A stretch of DNA of 64,000 nucleotides, taken from an uncultured Bradyrhizobium sp. GTDB taxonomy: Bacteria; Pseudomonadota; Alphaproteobacteria; Rhizobiales; Xanthobacteraceae. This document shows positions 33,567 to 43,024 of the stretch, in pieces (position 1 is the first letter of the stretch; each line of letters begins with the position of its first letter). A model generated the notes under the pieces. The model was not told the origin of the DNA. It worked only from the letters and a program-made list of their open reading frames with translations, and ran no database searches. The translations under genes were made by a program, and so were the position numbers. The DNA is taken from positions 1-64,000 of the forward strand of contig NZ_CAKZHY010000122.1 in the NCBI RefSeq assembly GCF_936928535.1, in the 5' to 3' direction.

Positions 33567-34268
33567 TTAAAGACTTCTTGCCGCAGCCAGCACCTCGTCG
33601 GCATGGCCGTCGACCCGGACATTGCGCCAGACCCTGGCCACCTTTCCATCGCGCCCGATCAGCACCGTGGTGCGAATAATCCCGAGGAAGCTCTTGCCAT
33701 ACATGGATTTTTCGCCCCAGGCGCCATACGCCTCCAGCATCTCATGTTGTTCGTCCGAGATCAGGGGGATGCTAAGGCTGTGCTTGTCGCGGAATTTCTC
33801 CTGGGCCCTTAACGGATCGGCCGAAATGCCCAGCACGGCAGTGCCGGCGGAGGTGAAGGCGTCCTTGAGCCGGGTGAAGTCGATCGCCTCGCGAGTGCAG
33901 CCCGGCGTGTCGGCTCGGGGGTAGAAAAACAGGACCAGCTTCTGGTCGGCATAATCCGACAGGGTGACGGTGTTGCCGCCGTCGCGGGGCAGGCGGAACG
34001 CGGGGGCTTTCTGGCCCTCGGCCAAAGCGGATTTGGCGCCGGCCACTGTCGCGTGAGGCTTGGTGGCCTTTTCAGAAGATTTTAACCGTTTCGACGCGGC
34101 CTTATGCGATGTTGGTTTTGCGCCTGTCTCGGTTGATTTGCCTGCCGGTGCCGGTTGTGTTTTCGCGCTGCGCGTTTGAGTCGTTGCCCGCGTTTTCCCG
34201 GGCTTCTTTTTAGCGGTCAGACTGCCGGAGGGCGTTTTGGACGATTTCTTTCGGGATTTCTTGGACAT
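33567..34268 (-). CDS. peroxiredoxin, Bcp/PrxQ type, with Lys/Ala-rich N-terminal extension
   Basis: This is a 233-residue protein from MSKKSRKKSSKTPSG. The open frame extends further upstream but that part has no protein-like features and the ATG at 34268 has a GAAAGGAAGG site. The thioredoxin-fold domain (about 85-233) has the peroxidatic Cys in FFYPRADTPGCTREAIDF; the second Cys found five residues later in E. coli Bcp is missing. The first 80 residues are dominated by Lys, Ser, Thr and Ala (AKKKPGKTRATTQTRSAKTQ), unlike ordinary Bcp of about 155 residues. The basic tail may bind nucleic acid or the membrane; unknown. Confidence 0.9.
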   Translation of the reverse strand: MSKKSRKKSSKTPSGSLTAKKKPGKTRATTQTRSAKTQPAPAGKSTETGAKPTSHKAASKRLKSSEKATKPHATVAGAKSALAEGQKAPAFRLPRDGGNTVTLSDYADQKLVLFFYPRADTPGCTREAIDFTRLKDAFTSAGTAVLGISADPLRAQEKFRDKHSLSIPLISDEQHEMLEAYGAWGEKSMYGKSFLGIIRTTVLIGRDGKVARVWRNVRVDGHADEVLAAARSL

Positions 34269-34559
34269 ACGCCTTCCTTTCGTCGCTTTCGGCGGGTCAA
34301 CCAAAGCGGTATTGCAGCTCTCGTCCGGCGTGCCGGATTCGCGCCCTCGGCTGGGCAATTTTGGCGGCGACGGAGTATGGTTACAAGGAATTCCACGCAC
34401 CACCCCACTGCTCGTTGAACGCGCTCCCGGGGCGAAATGACGAACAGCAGGAACATCAGAGGTATGGCGGCAATGCCGGGGCGGGGGGCGTCTATACCCG
34501 TCGATGGCTGCGGTCCCGGCGGCGCTCAGTCCAACGACGGGCGTCTGTATCGAGAGGCA

Positions 34560-37500
34560 ATGGCAAGGAATACGTCGCCCCAGGATCACATCAGGGACTT
34601 CGATCGACACGCCGGCCATCACGCGCAGCCGGAATGGGACGAGGCCGACTGGGATCAGGACCAGGAAGAGGAGGCGGGCCACCGCGCACGCCGCCTGTTA
34701 TCGCGTTCCAACTCAGGCTTTCGCGTCGGTGACAGTTTTTCGGCGGTCCGGCGCGTGCTGCCGAGCGGTCGCTGGCTGCGGCGGATGGCCGTCGTTCTGG
34801 GCACTTTGATCGTCATCTTCGTCGGTTGCTTTGGTGCGCTCTGGTGGCGCCTTGGCGCAGGTCCGATCAATCTCGACATGGCGACGCCGTGGCTCGCCGC
34901 CGCCATCGAGGACAATATCGGTCACGGCAACACCGTGGAGGTCGGCGGCACCCAGATCGAGCGCGCGGGGCGTATCCGGATCGCCGTGCGCATCCGGGAC
35001 ATCATCGTTCGTGACCATGACCATGCCATCGTCGCCAGTGCGCCGAAGGCCGAGGTGAGACTGTCGGGAGCCGCGCTTCTCACCGGCCGCCTGCGCGCCG
35101 AAAGCCTCAACCTCGTCGATGCCGAACTTGCAATCCGGATCGCGCCCGATGGCACCGTCACGGTCTCCGCGGGCGACACGGCAAAGCCGCTCGCAACCGG
35201 CGTCGCGTCCAAGAGGGAAGCGGGGCTGCCGCCGACATTCCCGCGCAACGGCGTGCCGCCGCCGCCGTTCGGGATGGCGCCCGCAACACCGGACGCATCT
35301 CAGGCCGCGCCTCAACCGGTCGCGCAGAGCGGCATTCTTCAGGGCCTCGACTGGCTCGACAGCCTGAGCTTGACCGGCCTCGACGGCCAGAACCTCAACG
35401 AGATCGGTCTCAAGAACGGCAACCTGATTGTCGACGACCAGCAGCGCGGCAGCAAATGGACGTTTGAGAACATCACGCTCAGCCTGCGCCGGCCAAGCCA
35501 TGGCGGCGTGGCGCTCAGCCTCGGCGAGGAGGGCGCGCACCCGTGGTCGCTGCGCGCCACGATCGGGCCGAGCGAAAATGGGGTACGCTCTGTCGATATC
35601 CGCGCCGACAAGGTCTCGACCTCGAACATCCTGCTCGCGCTGCGCGTCAAGGACCTGACCTATACGGCCGATCTGCCGCTGACCGGCGAGCTGAAAGGCG
35701 AGCTCGGCCGCGACGGCGTGCCGACGTTCTTCCGCGGCAAGGTCACCATCGGCGCGGGCAACATCATCGACACCGACACGTCCGACTATCCGATGGCGAT
35801 CGACTCGGCCGAGATCAACATCGAATGGGATGCCAATCGGCGGGTGCTGGTTGCGCCGTTCAAGATCATTTCGGGCGCGAACCGTCTGACGCTGCTGGCC
35901 CATCTCGAGCCGCCGAACGGCACCGTGAACGACTGGCAGCTCGGCTTCAGCGGCGGTTCGATCCTGCTCGGCGGCATCGATAACGAGCCGCCGCTTGTCT
36001 TCAACCGCATCGCCATCGGCTTCCGTTTCGACACCGATCACAAGCGCATGCTGCTGACGCAGGCCGACATCTCCAATGGCGAGATCGGCGTCGCCGGCAC
36101 CGGCGCGATCGACTATTCCGGCGAGCCGCGCCTGACGCTCGGCTTTGCGGGAACGCCGATGTCGGCCTCCGCCTTGAAGCGGATGTGGCCGACGCTGGTG
36201 GTGCCCGAACTGCGCCAGTGGGTGATCGAGCGGATCGAGCGCGGCACGCTCCAGCGCATCGAGGTCGGCGTCAACTCGCCGACGCGCAACCTTCCGCGCA
36301 AGGGCCCGCCGATTCCCGATGACGGCCTGTCGGTCAACATCGTGGCGAGCGGCGTTGCAGTTCGACCCGTGGACGGCATGCCTGTGGTGCACGACGCAGA
36401 CCTCAAGGCGCATGTGACCGGACGCACCGCCACGGTGAATATCGGCCAGGGCATTGCCGACACGCCCGGAGGCCGCAAGGTCACGATCTCCGACTTCACC
36501 TTCGAGGTGCCTGATATGGCGCCAAAACCGTCGCCCTCGCGGACGCGTTTCCGCGTCGATGGTCCGGTGCCGGCGGCGGCCGAAATGCTGTCCAATGATC
36601 GGCTGAGCGACCTGTCGTCGACCGTCGTCGATCCCAACACCAGCAAGGGCACCTTCACCGCGAACATCCAGCTTGGCCTGCCGGTCAAGGGCGAGCTGAC
36701 CAAGGCGGACACCACCTACGCCGTCACCGCCGATCTCAACGGCTTCAGCGCCGAAAAGCTGGTGATGAACCAGAAGCTCGAGGCCAACACGCTCAAGATC
36801 GTTGCCAACAACCAGGGCTATCAGGTCAAGGGTGACGTCAAGATCAACGGTCAGGCGGCCTCGCTCGACTATCGCAAGGCGACCGATGGCGATGCCGACG
36901 TCAAGCTGCAGACGACGCTGGATGACGCCAGCCGCGCCCGCCTGGGCTTCGACCTCAGTCCGGCCGTCAGCGGCTCGGTGCCGGTCAAGGTCTCCGGCAA
37001 GATTGCCGGCGGCCCTGAGCAGACGACCAAGCTCGGCATCGAGGCCGACCTGACCTCGGTCAAGCTCGACAACATCCTTCCCGGCTGGGTCAAGCTGCCG
37101 GGCAAGGCGAGCAAGGCCACGTTCAAGGTGGTGCCGACGGCGCAATCAACGCGGCTCGAGGACATCGTCATCGAAGGCGGCGGCGCCTCGATCAAGGGCT
37201 CGCTGGAAGTCGACCCGAACGGCGACCTGATGAATGCGAACTTCCCGGTCTACTCGCCGTCTGATGGCGACAAGACGTCGCTCAAGGTCGAGCGCGGTCA
37301 GGACGGGGTGGTGCGGGGCACGATGCGCGGCGACGTGTTCGATGGCCGCGGTTTCCTGAAGTCGGCGATTTCAGGCAATTCAAAGGACGACAGCAAGAGC
37401 AAGCTCAAGAACGTCGATTTCGACATCGACGTCAAGCTTGGCACGGTCGCCGGATTCAACGGCGAGACGATGCGGAGCGTCGACGCCAAGATGTCGAAGC

Positions 37501-38270
37501 GCGCAGGCGCCATCAAGGCGTTCACGCTGAGCGGCAGGATCGGCCAGAATACGCCCGTCGCGGCGGATCTGCGCGGCGGCCGCGCACAAGGCAGCCGCGA
37601 GGTGATCTATCTCCAGACCAACGATGCCGGCTCGCTGCTGAAGTTCACCGACACCACCAACAAGGTCTTTGGTGGCCAGATGGTGGTTGCGATGGAGCCG
37701 CCGACGTCGGAGCCTACGGCGAGGGAAGGCCTGATCAACGTGCGCGACTTCGCGGTCAAGGGCATGGATCAGCTTGATCGTGTCGCGGCGGGGGCGCCTA
37801 ATGGCGCGCAGAATGGCGTGACCTTCACGGCCTTGCGCGCGGAGTTCACCCGGCAGAACGGCGCACTCACGATCCGCGACGGCGTGGTGAAGGGGCCGAT
37901 GATTGGCGCCACCATCGAAGGCTCGGTCGACTTTCCCGGTAATCAGGTCTGCATGAGCGGCACCTTTGTGCCGATGTACGGCGTGAACAACATTTTCGGC
38001 CAGATTCCGTTGTTCGGCCTCTTCCTCGGTAACGGCGACAAAGAGGGATTGATCGGAGTCACCTACGAGGTCGTCGGTACGCCTGCAGCGCCGGTCATGC
38101 GCGTCAATCCGATCTCGGCAATGGCGCCCGGCCTTTTCCGCAAGATATTTGAGTTCAACACCGGCAAGCAGAATATGCCGATCGACGAACTGCCGTCGGC
38201 GCAGTCCGGCGACAGCTCGACCAGCTCGGCCCGGACGCTGTCGAACGGTTGCAGCCTTGCGCGGCGCTAG
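34560..38270 (+). CDS. large AsmA-like / DUF3971 envelope protein (YhdP type)
   Basis: This is a 1,236-residue protein from MARNTSPQDH (GAGAGGC precedes; an earlier in-frame ATG at 34437 would add 41 residues with no features). An acidic cytoplasmic tail (DEADWDQDQEEEA) is followed by one TM helix near 80-100 (MAVVLGTLIVIFVGCFGALWW), then more than 1,000 residues of periplasmic beta-rich sequence with DUF3971 and, near the end, the AsmA C-terminal region (GSVDFPGNQVCMSGTFVPMYGVNNIF). Related YhdP/TamB/AsmA proteins form hydrophobic bridges that move phospholipids to the outer membrane. It stands alone. Confidence 0.88.
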   Translation: MARNTSPQDHIRDFDRHAGHHAQPEWDEADWDQDQEEEAGHRARRLLSRSNSGFRVGDSFSAVRRVLPSGRWLRRMAVVLGTLIVIFVGCFGALWWRLGAGPINLDMATPWLAAAIEDNIGHGNTVEVGGTQIERAGRIRIAVRIRDIIVRDHDHAIVASAPKAEVRLSGAALLTGRLRAESLNLVDAELAIRIAPDGTVTVSAGDTAKPLATGVASKREAGLPPTFPRNGVPPPPFGMAPATPDASQAAPQPVAQSGILQGLDWLDSLSLTGLDGQNLNEIGLKNGNLIVDDQQRGSKWTFENITLSLRRPSHGGVALSLGEEGAHPWSLRATIGPSENGVRSVDIRADKVSTSNILLALRVKDLTYTADLPLTGELKGELGRDGVPTFFRGKVTIGAGNIIDTDTSDYPMAIDSAEINIEWDANRRVLVAPFKIISGANRLTLLAHLEPPNGTVNDWQLGFSGGSILLGGIDNEPPLVFNRIAIGFRFDTDHKRMLLTQADISNGEIGVAGTGAIDYSGEPRLTLGFAGTPMSASALKRMWPTLVVPELRQWVIERIERGTLQRIEVGVNSPTRNLPRKGPPIPDDGLSVNIVASGVAVRPVDGMPVVHDADLKAHVTGRTATVNIGQGIADTPGGRKVTISDFTFEVPDMAPKPSPSRTRFRVDGPVPAAAEMLSNDRLSDLSSTVVDPNTSKGTFTANIQLGLPVKGELTKADTTYAVTADLNGFSAEKLVMNQKLEANTLKIVANNQGYQVKGDVKINGQAASLDYRKATDGDADVKLQTTLDDASRARLGFDLSPAVSGSVPVKVSGKIAGGPEQTTKLGIEADLTSVKLDNILPGWVKLPGKASKATFKVVPTAQSTRLEDIVIEGGGASIKGSLEVDPNGDLMNANFPVYSPSDGDKTSLKVERGQDGVVRGTMRGDVFDGRGFLKSAISGNSKDDSKSKLKNVDFDIDVKLGTVAGFNGETMRSVDAKMSKRAGAIKAFTLSGRIGQNTPVAADLRGGRAQGSREVIYLQTNDAGSLLKFTDTTNKVFGGQMVVAMEPPTSEPTAREGLINVRDFAVKGMDQLDRVAAGAPNGAQNGVTFTALRAEFTRQNGALTIRDGVVKGPMIGATIEGSVDFPGNQVCMSGTFVPMYGVNNIFGQIPLFGLFLGNGDKEGLIGVTYEVVGTPAAPVMRVNPISAMAPGLFRKIFEFNTGKQNMPIDELPSAQSGDSSTSSARTLSNGCSLARR

Positions 38271-38353
38271 CCTTGGTCAGGCGACGTGCCGGGACGCTCG
38301 CTTCGAAAATTGATCTTACACCTTGACGGGCGTCACACCCGGCCGGACGTGCA

Positions 38354-38440
38354 ATGAACCGTTTCGTTCACCGCCTCATCATGTCCGTGCTGCTCGTGGC
38401 GGCCCTCGTCCTGATCTGGAACGTGCTGGGCTCGCGCTGA
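38354..38440 (+). CDS. putative 28-residue membrane peptide
   Basis: ATG at 38354, stop at 38438-38440. The peptide MNRFVHRLIMSVLLVAALV-(LIWNVLGSR) has a positively charged start, one hydrophobic helix (about 9-24) and a short polar end, the usual composition of a small single-pass membrane protein. No strong ribosome binding site is visible (GGACGTGC upstream). An ACCGGCAC/GTGCCGGT inverted repeat follows immediately. There is no known family; it could be chance. Confidence 0.35.
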   Translation: MNRFVHRLIMSVLLVAALVLIWNVLGSR

Positions 38441-38492
38441 ACCGGCACGGGCGAAGCGCCAGTGCCGGTGCTGGTGGTGGCGTGCGGGCGTG

Positions 38493-38939
38493 TCAGCGCC
38501 GCGCGAAGGCGCCGCCGGTCGCTTCGCCCTCCTTACCCATCAGCGCATCGACGCTGACAGCACCGCCGCCGGCGGCCGCGAGATAGAGGCAGGCGAAGCA
38601 GAACAGGATCGCGGCGGTGCCGCCGTTGATCAGCGGCAGAAACACCGGCGGGCCTTCCTTGGAGATGTGGAAGACATGGCCAAGGAAGTAGGCGAAGGCC
38701 ATTTCTCCTGACAGGACGAAGGCCGAGAGGCGAGTGAACAGTCCGACCATCAGTGCCGCGCCAAGCACCAGCTCAATCAGGCCGGCCGTCCAGATCAGCG
38801 GCGGCGGATTGGCGAAGATGGCCACCTGCGGAATGTGGAAGAGCTTGGTCATGCCGTACTGGAACAACAGCAGTCCGGTGATGAAACGAAACAGGCTCAA
38901 AAGAACCGGCTGATAGCGAGTGAGATAGGGAAAGTTCAT
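38493..38939 (-). CDS. DoxX family membrane protein
   Basis: This is a 148-residue protein from MNFPYLTRYQP, preceded by GGAGGG. It has four hydrophobic segments; LLFQYGMTKLFHIPQVAIFANPPP and LIELVLGAALMVGLFTRLSAFVLSGEMAFAYF are typical DoxX signatures. DoxX proteins are linked to redox or thiol-stress defence but the biochemical role here is unknown. Two short palindromes built on TGACA/TGTC lie 80-100 bp upstream and may be operators. Confidence 0.9.
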   Translation of the reverse strand: MNFPYLTRYQPVLLSLFRFITGLLLFQYGMTKLFHIPQVAIFANPPPLIWTAGLIELVLGAALMVGLFTRLSAFVLSGEMAFAYFLGHVFHISKEGPPVFLPLINGGTAAILFCFACLYLAAAGGGAVSVDALMGKEGEATGGAFARR

Positions 38940-39019
38940 TGGGTTGTGCCCTCCATCCAATGCTGCGACTAGGAACGCATTCGGTTCCGCCCTGCAAGTT
39001 GCGCCAGGTCAATTCGCGC

Positions 39020-39042
39020 TGACATTTTTGTCATGTCGGACA
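39020..39042. promoter_or_regulatory. adjacent palindromes upstream of doxX
   Basis: TGACA-TTTT-TGTCA (39020-39033) is directly followed by TGTCGGACA (39034-39042). Both are built on the same TGTC/GACA half-site, about 80-100 bp ahead of the DoxX start codon on the minus strand. Composition suggests a repressor or activator operator; no cognate regulator gene is adjacent. Confidence 0.4.
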
Positions 39043-39159
39043 AAACACCGCAGGCTGTGGTTTCAGCCCGGCGCTGTCTGTATTTTTTAAGCATCTACGC
39101 GCGGCGTCCGCCCGTAGTTCCCCGGTGACACGACTGAGTGCAGGTTACCTCTGGGAGAC

Positions 39160-40416
39160 CTAGCGCCGCAAGGCTGGCACAATCAGAAATGGAATCATGC
39201 CGAGCACGACGCTCGCAAGTGCGAAGGCGAGCAGCGCGTTGTAGCCGTGGGTGGCATCGTGGATCAGGCCGCCGCTCCAGGATCCGAAGGCCGAACCTAA
39301 ACCGCTGCCGATCGAGATCGTGCCGTAGATGGTGCCGACGCGTTTACCCCCAAAGATCTTCATCGCTGTTGCGGTGATCAGGGGCCCGCGTGAGCCCATC
39401 ATGCTACCGAAGCAGACGACGAAGCCGGTGAGCAGGATGACACTAGGATCATACTGAAGCAGCCAGAGCAGGACGATGCCGAGGATCGAGATCGCGTAGC
39501 TCAGCAGCACGGATGGCCGCCGCCCGATCAGCCCGTCGAGCGCCGAGACGCCGATCATCCCGAACACCAACACCACGCCCGAAAAGCCCCAGGCGGTCGC
39601 AGCCTGCAGCGGCGGGAAGCCGGCATCGATCAGATAAGCAACGATCTGTGCGGCGATCGAGTACATGCCGACGGCGGTGAAGAAGAAGGTCGAGAACAGT
39701 GCCCAGAACGCGTGATGGCGCATCGCGCTGAGAAGCGTCCATCCACTGTCGACGAAATCGGGATCGGTCTTCTTGGTGACGTAAGGCGAGCCGGCTGCGA
39801 ATCTGCGCCAGGGCAACAGCATGAGCGGCACCAGCAGGGCGAGCGCCGCGAAGCCGTAGACCTGGTAGGTCTCGCGCCAGCCGAGATGATTGATCAGCAG
39901 CTGCGAGGTCGGCAGCAGAGCCAGCACGCCGCCGCCCATGGCGGAATAGACCACCGCCATCGCGGTCGGCAATCGCGGCCCGAACCAGCGGCCGAGAAGG
40001 ATCGAATTCGGCACATTGCCGATGAAGGCGACGCCAATGCCGACGCAGAGCCCGATCGAAAGCTGGAATTGCCAGAGCGACTGCGCATGGCCCGCAATCA
40101 GGAAAGCCGAGCCGAGCAGCAACAGGCCGAGCGCGTAGACGATGCGTGGTCCGGAGTGATCGAACAGGCGGCCGACCAGCGGCGCGGTCAGTCCGCTGAC
40201 GAGCCAGGTCAGCGAGTAGATCGAGACGACTTGCGCGCGGTCCCAGCCGAAATTTTCGGAGATCGGTTTCAGGAAGACGGTGAAGCTCTCACTCAGGCCG
40301 CGGCCGAGCACCGCCAGCGTGAAGCACAGCGCGAGCACGACGAGCGCGGTGCGCACCGCGCCTTGCCGCACGGCGTCGTGTTCCCTGGTCGCTTCCTGGG
40401 ACGTCTTCTGATCCAT
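39160..40416 (-). CDS. MFS transporter, OFA/monocarboxylate type
   Basis: This 418-residue, 12-helix transporter, from MDQKTSQEATRE (an upstream ATG at 40437 would add seven residues), has GLSESFTVFLKPISENFGWDRAQVV-type TM1 sequence, LVGRLFDHSGPRIVYALG between TM2 and TM3, and SRGPLITATAMKIFGGKRVG in the second half. The type moves oxalate/formate or other monocarboxylates. It lies 57 bp upstream of the tyrS stop, same strand as tyrS, with no functional link. Confidence 0.9.
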   Translation of the reverse strand: MDQKTSQEATREHDAVRQGAVRTALVVLALCFTLAVLGRGLSESFTVFLKPISENFGWDRAQVVSIYSLTWLVSGLTAPLVGRLFDHSGPRIVYALGLLLLGSAFLIAGHAQSLWQFQLSIGLCVGIGVAFIGNVPNSILLGRWFGPRLPTAMAVVYSAMGGGVLALLPTSQLLINHLGWRETYQVYGFAALALLVPLMLLPWRRFAAGSPYVTKKTDPDFVDSGWTLLSAMRHHAFWALFSTFFFTAVGMYSIAAQIVAYLIDAGFPPLQAATAWGFSGVVLVFGMIGVSALDGLIGRRPSVLLSYAISILGIVLLWLLQYDPSVILLTGFVVCFGSMMGSRGPLITATAMKIFGGKRVGTIYGTISIGSGLGSAFGSWSGGLIHDATHGYNALLAFALASVVLGMIPFLIVPALRR

Positions 40417-40472
40417 TGCCCAACAGGGAGCGCGCATCCGCGCGCCCTGACAAGCATCAAAAGCTCATACGC

Positions 40473-41726
40473 CTATGCAGGCCTGATGAGGACGTGCTTC
40501 TTCTTGCCGAAGGACAGCTTGATCACGCCTTCGGGCGTCAGATTGGCTGGTGACAGCGCCAGCTTCTCGTCGGTGACGGCGATGTCATTGACGCGCAGGC
40601 CGCCACCCTTGATCTGGCGCCGTGCTTCGCCATTGGACGCGACGAGACCCGCCTTGACGAAGGCGTTCAGCACGCCGAGGCCGGCCTCCAGCTCACCGCG
40701 CGGAATTTCCACCGTCGGCAGGCTCTCGGCGAGGGCACCTTCCTCGAAGGTGCGGCGCGCGGTCTCGGCTGCTTCATTGGCGGCGTCGCGGCCGTGCAGC
40801 AGCGCGGTCGCTTCCGTCGCGAGCACCTTCTTGGCCTCGTTGATCTCGGAGCCACCGAGCGCCTCGAGCTTCTTGATCTCGGCGATCGGCAGCGTCGTGA
40901 ACAGCTTCAGGAACTTGCCGACGTCGGCGTCCTCGGTGTTGCGCCAGTACTGCCAGAAATCATAAGGCGAGAACTGGTCGGCGTTGAGCCACACCGCGCC
41001 TTGCGCGGTCTTGCCCATCTTGGCGCCCGAGGCGGTGGTGAGCAGCGGCGTCGTCAGCGCGAACAGCTGGTGCGTGCCCATGCGGCGGCCGAGATCGACG
41101 CCCATGATGATGTTGCCCCACTGGTCCGAGCCGCCCATCTGCAGTTTGCAACCGGTGCGCTTGGCGAGCTCGACGAAGTCATAGGCTTGGCAGACCATGT
41201 AGTTGAACTCGATGAAGCTCATCTCCTGCTCGCGCTCGAGACGCAGGCGCACCGAGTCCATCGTCAGCATGCGGTTGACCGAGAAGTGGCGGCCGACGTC
41301 GCGCAGCATCTCGATCCAGTTGAGCTTGGTCAGCCACTCGGCATTGTCGAGCATGATGGCGTCGCTCTTGCCATCGCCGTATTTGAGCACCTTTGCGAAC
41401 ACGCCACGGATCGATTCCTTGTTGGACTCGATCTCGGCAATGGTCCGGATCGCGCGCGTCTCGTCCTTGCCGGAGGGATCGCCGACCATGGTGGTGCCGC
41501 CGCCCATCAGCGTGATCGGCTTGTTGCCGGATTGCTGGAGCCAGTGCAGCATCATCATGGTCAGATAGTTGCCGATATGCAGCGAGCGGGCGGTGCAATC
41601 GTAGCCGACATAGGCGGTCGCCTCGCCCTTGGCGGCAAGGGCGTCCAGCCCCTCGAAATCGGAGCATTGGTGGATGAATCCACGTTCCTGAAGCGTGTTG
41701 AGGAAATCCGATTTAAATGCAGTCAT
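40473..41726 (-). CDS. tyrS: tyrosyl-tRNA synthetase
   Basis: This 417-residue class I synthetase charges tRNA-Tyr. The HIGH-equivalent is HIGN in DCTARSLHIGNYL, the KMSKS-equivalent is KMGKT in ASGAKMGKTAQG, and the tRNA-binding S4 domain is at the C-terminus (GEARRQIKGGGLRVNDIAVTD). Tyr-binding residues lie in YVGYDCTA. Length is standard. It is divergent from anmK with a 166-bp gap. Confidence 0.98.
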   Translation of the reverse strand: MTAFKSDFLNTLQERGFIHQCSDFEGLDALAAKGEATAYVGYDCTARSLHIGNYLTMMMLHWLQQSGNKPITLMGGGTTMVGDPSGKDETRAIRTIAEIESNKESIRGVFAKVLKYGDGKSDAIMLDNAEWLTKLNWIEMLRDVGRHFSVNRMLTMDSVRLRLEREQEMSFIEFNYMVCQAYDFVELAKRTGCKLQMGGSDQWGNIIMGVDLGRRMGTHQLFALTTPLLTTASGAKMGKTAQGAVWLNADQFSPYDFWQYWRNTEDADVGKFLKLFTTLPIAEIKKLEALGGSEINEAKKVLATEATALLHGRDAANEAAETARRTFEEGALAESLPTVEIPRGELEAGLGVLNAFVKAGLVASNGEARRQIKGGGLRVNDIAVTDEKLALSPANLTPEGVIKLSFGKKKHVLIRPA

Positions 41727-41892
41727 CTGTCGGCGTGCCTGACAATTCTTGGTTTACTGTTTTGGGAGCAATTTAAGGGTCTTACCCGGGAACTCGATTG
41801 CTGCCCGCCACTTGGCGCTGTGGCATTATAAGATGTGTCCCTCTGGCACAAGATCGGCATGCCGGAGGGGGTGCTTTGAGGACGCTGATCCC

Positions 41893-42996
41893 ATGATGTT
41901 GACGGCACTCGGTTTGATGAGCGGCACCTCGCTGGACGGGGTCGATATCGCGCTGATCGAAACCGACGGGAAGCAGGTGAAGGCGTTCGGGCCCTCCGGC
42001 TACCGACCCTATAGCCCGGCCGAACGCAATCTGCTGCGCCAGGCGCTGTCTGAGGCCGTGCACTTGTCGCAACGCGATGCCCGGCCGGGGATTCTGGCCC
42101 AGGCCGAACGGGTTGTGACTCGTGCCCATGCCGAGGCGGTCGCTGTTTTCGTCGCCCAGAACCGAATGACGCCTGAGGAGATCGACATCGTCGGCTTCCA
42201 CGGCCAGACCGTGCTGCACCGGCCCGAGCGGCGGCTGACGGTGCAGATCGGCGATGCGCCGGCGCTGGCCAAGGCGATCCATATCCCCGTGATGCACGAC
42301 TTCCGCGCCGCCGATGTCGAGGCTGGCGGGCAGGGCGCGCCGCTCGTGCCAGTCTACCACCGAGCGTTGACGCAAACCCTGGACCGCGAGGGGCCGATCG
42401 TCGTGGTCAATATCGGCGGTGTCTCCAACATCACCTATATCGACGGCAGCGACACGCTGATCGCCTGCGACACCGGGCCCGGCAACGCGCTGCTCGACGA
42501 TTTCATGTATCGCACCATGAACCAGGCGTTCGATGCGGAAGGCAAGTTCGCGGCGCTCGGCAAGGTGGATGAAGCCTGGATCGCGCGGGCGCTGGAGCTG
42601 CCGTTCTTCGCAAGCCCGCCGCCGAAATCGCTCGACCGCAACGATTTCGCGGCGTTGAAGCTCGGCGATGTCGCGCCGGCCGATGGCGCCGCGACACTCA
42701 CCGCGTTTACCGCGGCTGCGATCGCGCGCGTCATTCCGCTGCTGCCGCGGCGGCCGCGCAGCTGGATCGTCTGCGGCGGCGGCGCGCGCAACCTCACCAT
42801 GCTGCGGATGCTGCGGGAGCGGGTGGGAACGGCCACGGTCGAAGCCGCCGAGACGCTCGGCTGGGCCTCGGATGCCATTGAGGCGCAAGCCTTCGGCTTC
42901 CTCGCCGCGCGCGGCCTGAAGGGCCTGCCGCTATCCTATCCGGCCACCACGGGCGTCCCCATGCCGATGACGGGTGGGGTGATCGCACGGCCCTGA
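41893..42996 (+). CDS. anmK: anhydro-N-acetylmuramic acid kinase
   Basis: This 367-residue enzyme phosphorylates and opens 1,6-anhydro-MurNAc from recycled cell wall to MurNAc-6-phosphate. The start MMLTALGLMSGTSLDGVDIALIE is the family N-terminus; residues further upstream in the open frame are not protein-like. Other motifs are GFHGQTVLHRP, HDFRAADVEAGGQGAPLVP, NIGGVSNITYI, DTGPGNALLDDF and CGGGARNLTMLRML. It fits with the peptidoglycan hydrolases encoded nearby in the window. Confidence 0.97.
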   Translation: MMLTALGLMSGTSLDGVDIALIETDGKQVKAFGPSGYRPYSPAERNLLRQALSEAVHLSQRDARPGILAQAERVVTRAHAEAVAVFVAQNRMTPEEIDIVGFHGQTVLHRPERRLTVQIGDAPALAKAIHIPVMHDFRAADVEAGGQGAPLVPVYHRALTQTLDREGPIVVVNIGGVSNITYIDGSDTLIACDTGPGNALLDDFMYRTMNQAFDAEGKFAALGKVDEAWIARALELPFFASPPPKSLDRNDFAALKLGDVAPADGAATLTAFTAAAIARVIPLLPRRPRSWIVCGGGARNLTMLRMLRERVGTATVEAAETLGWASDAIEAQAFGFLAARGLKGLPLSYPATTGVPMPMTGGVIARP

Positions 42997-43024
42997 GGGT
43001 GACTCCTCGAGATCACGGGTGATT

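Noticed and set aside
34713..37145. 810-codon minus-strand open frame opposite the AsmA-like gene
   Set aside because: High-GC shadow frame, Arg/Gly/Ala-rich without any domain; the plus strand encodes a clear AsmA-like protein.
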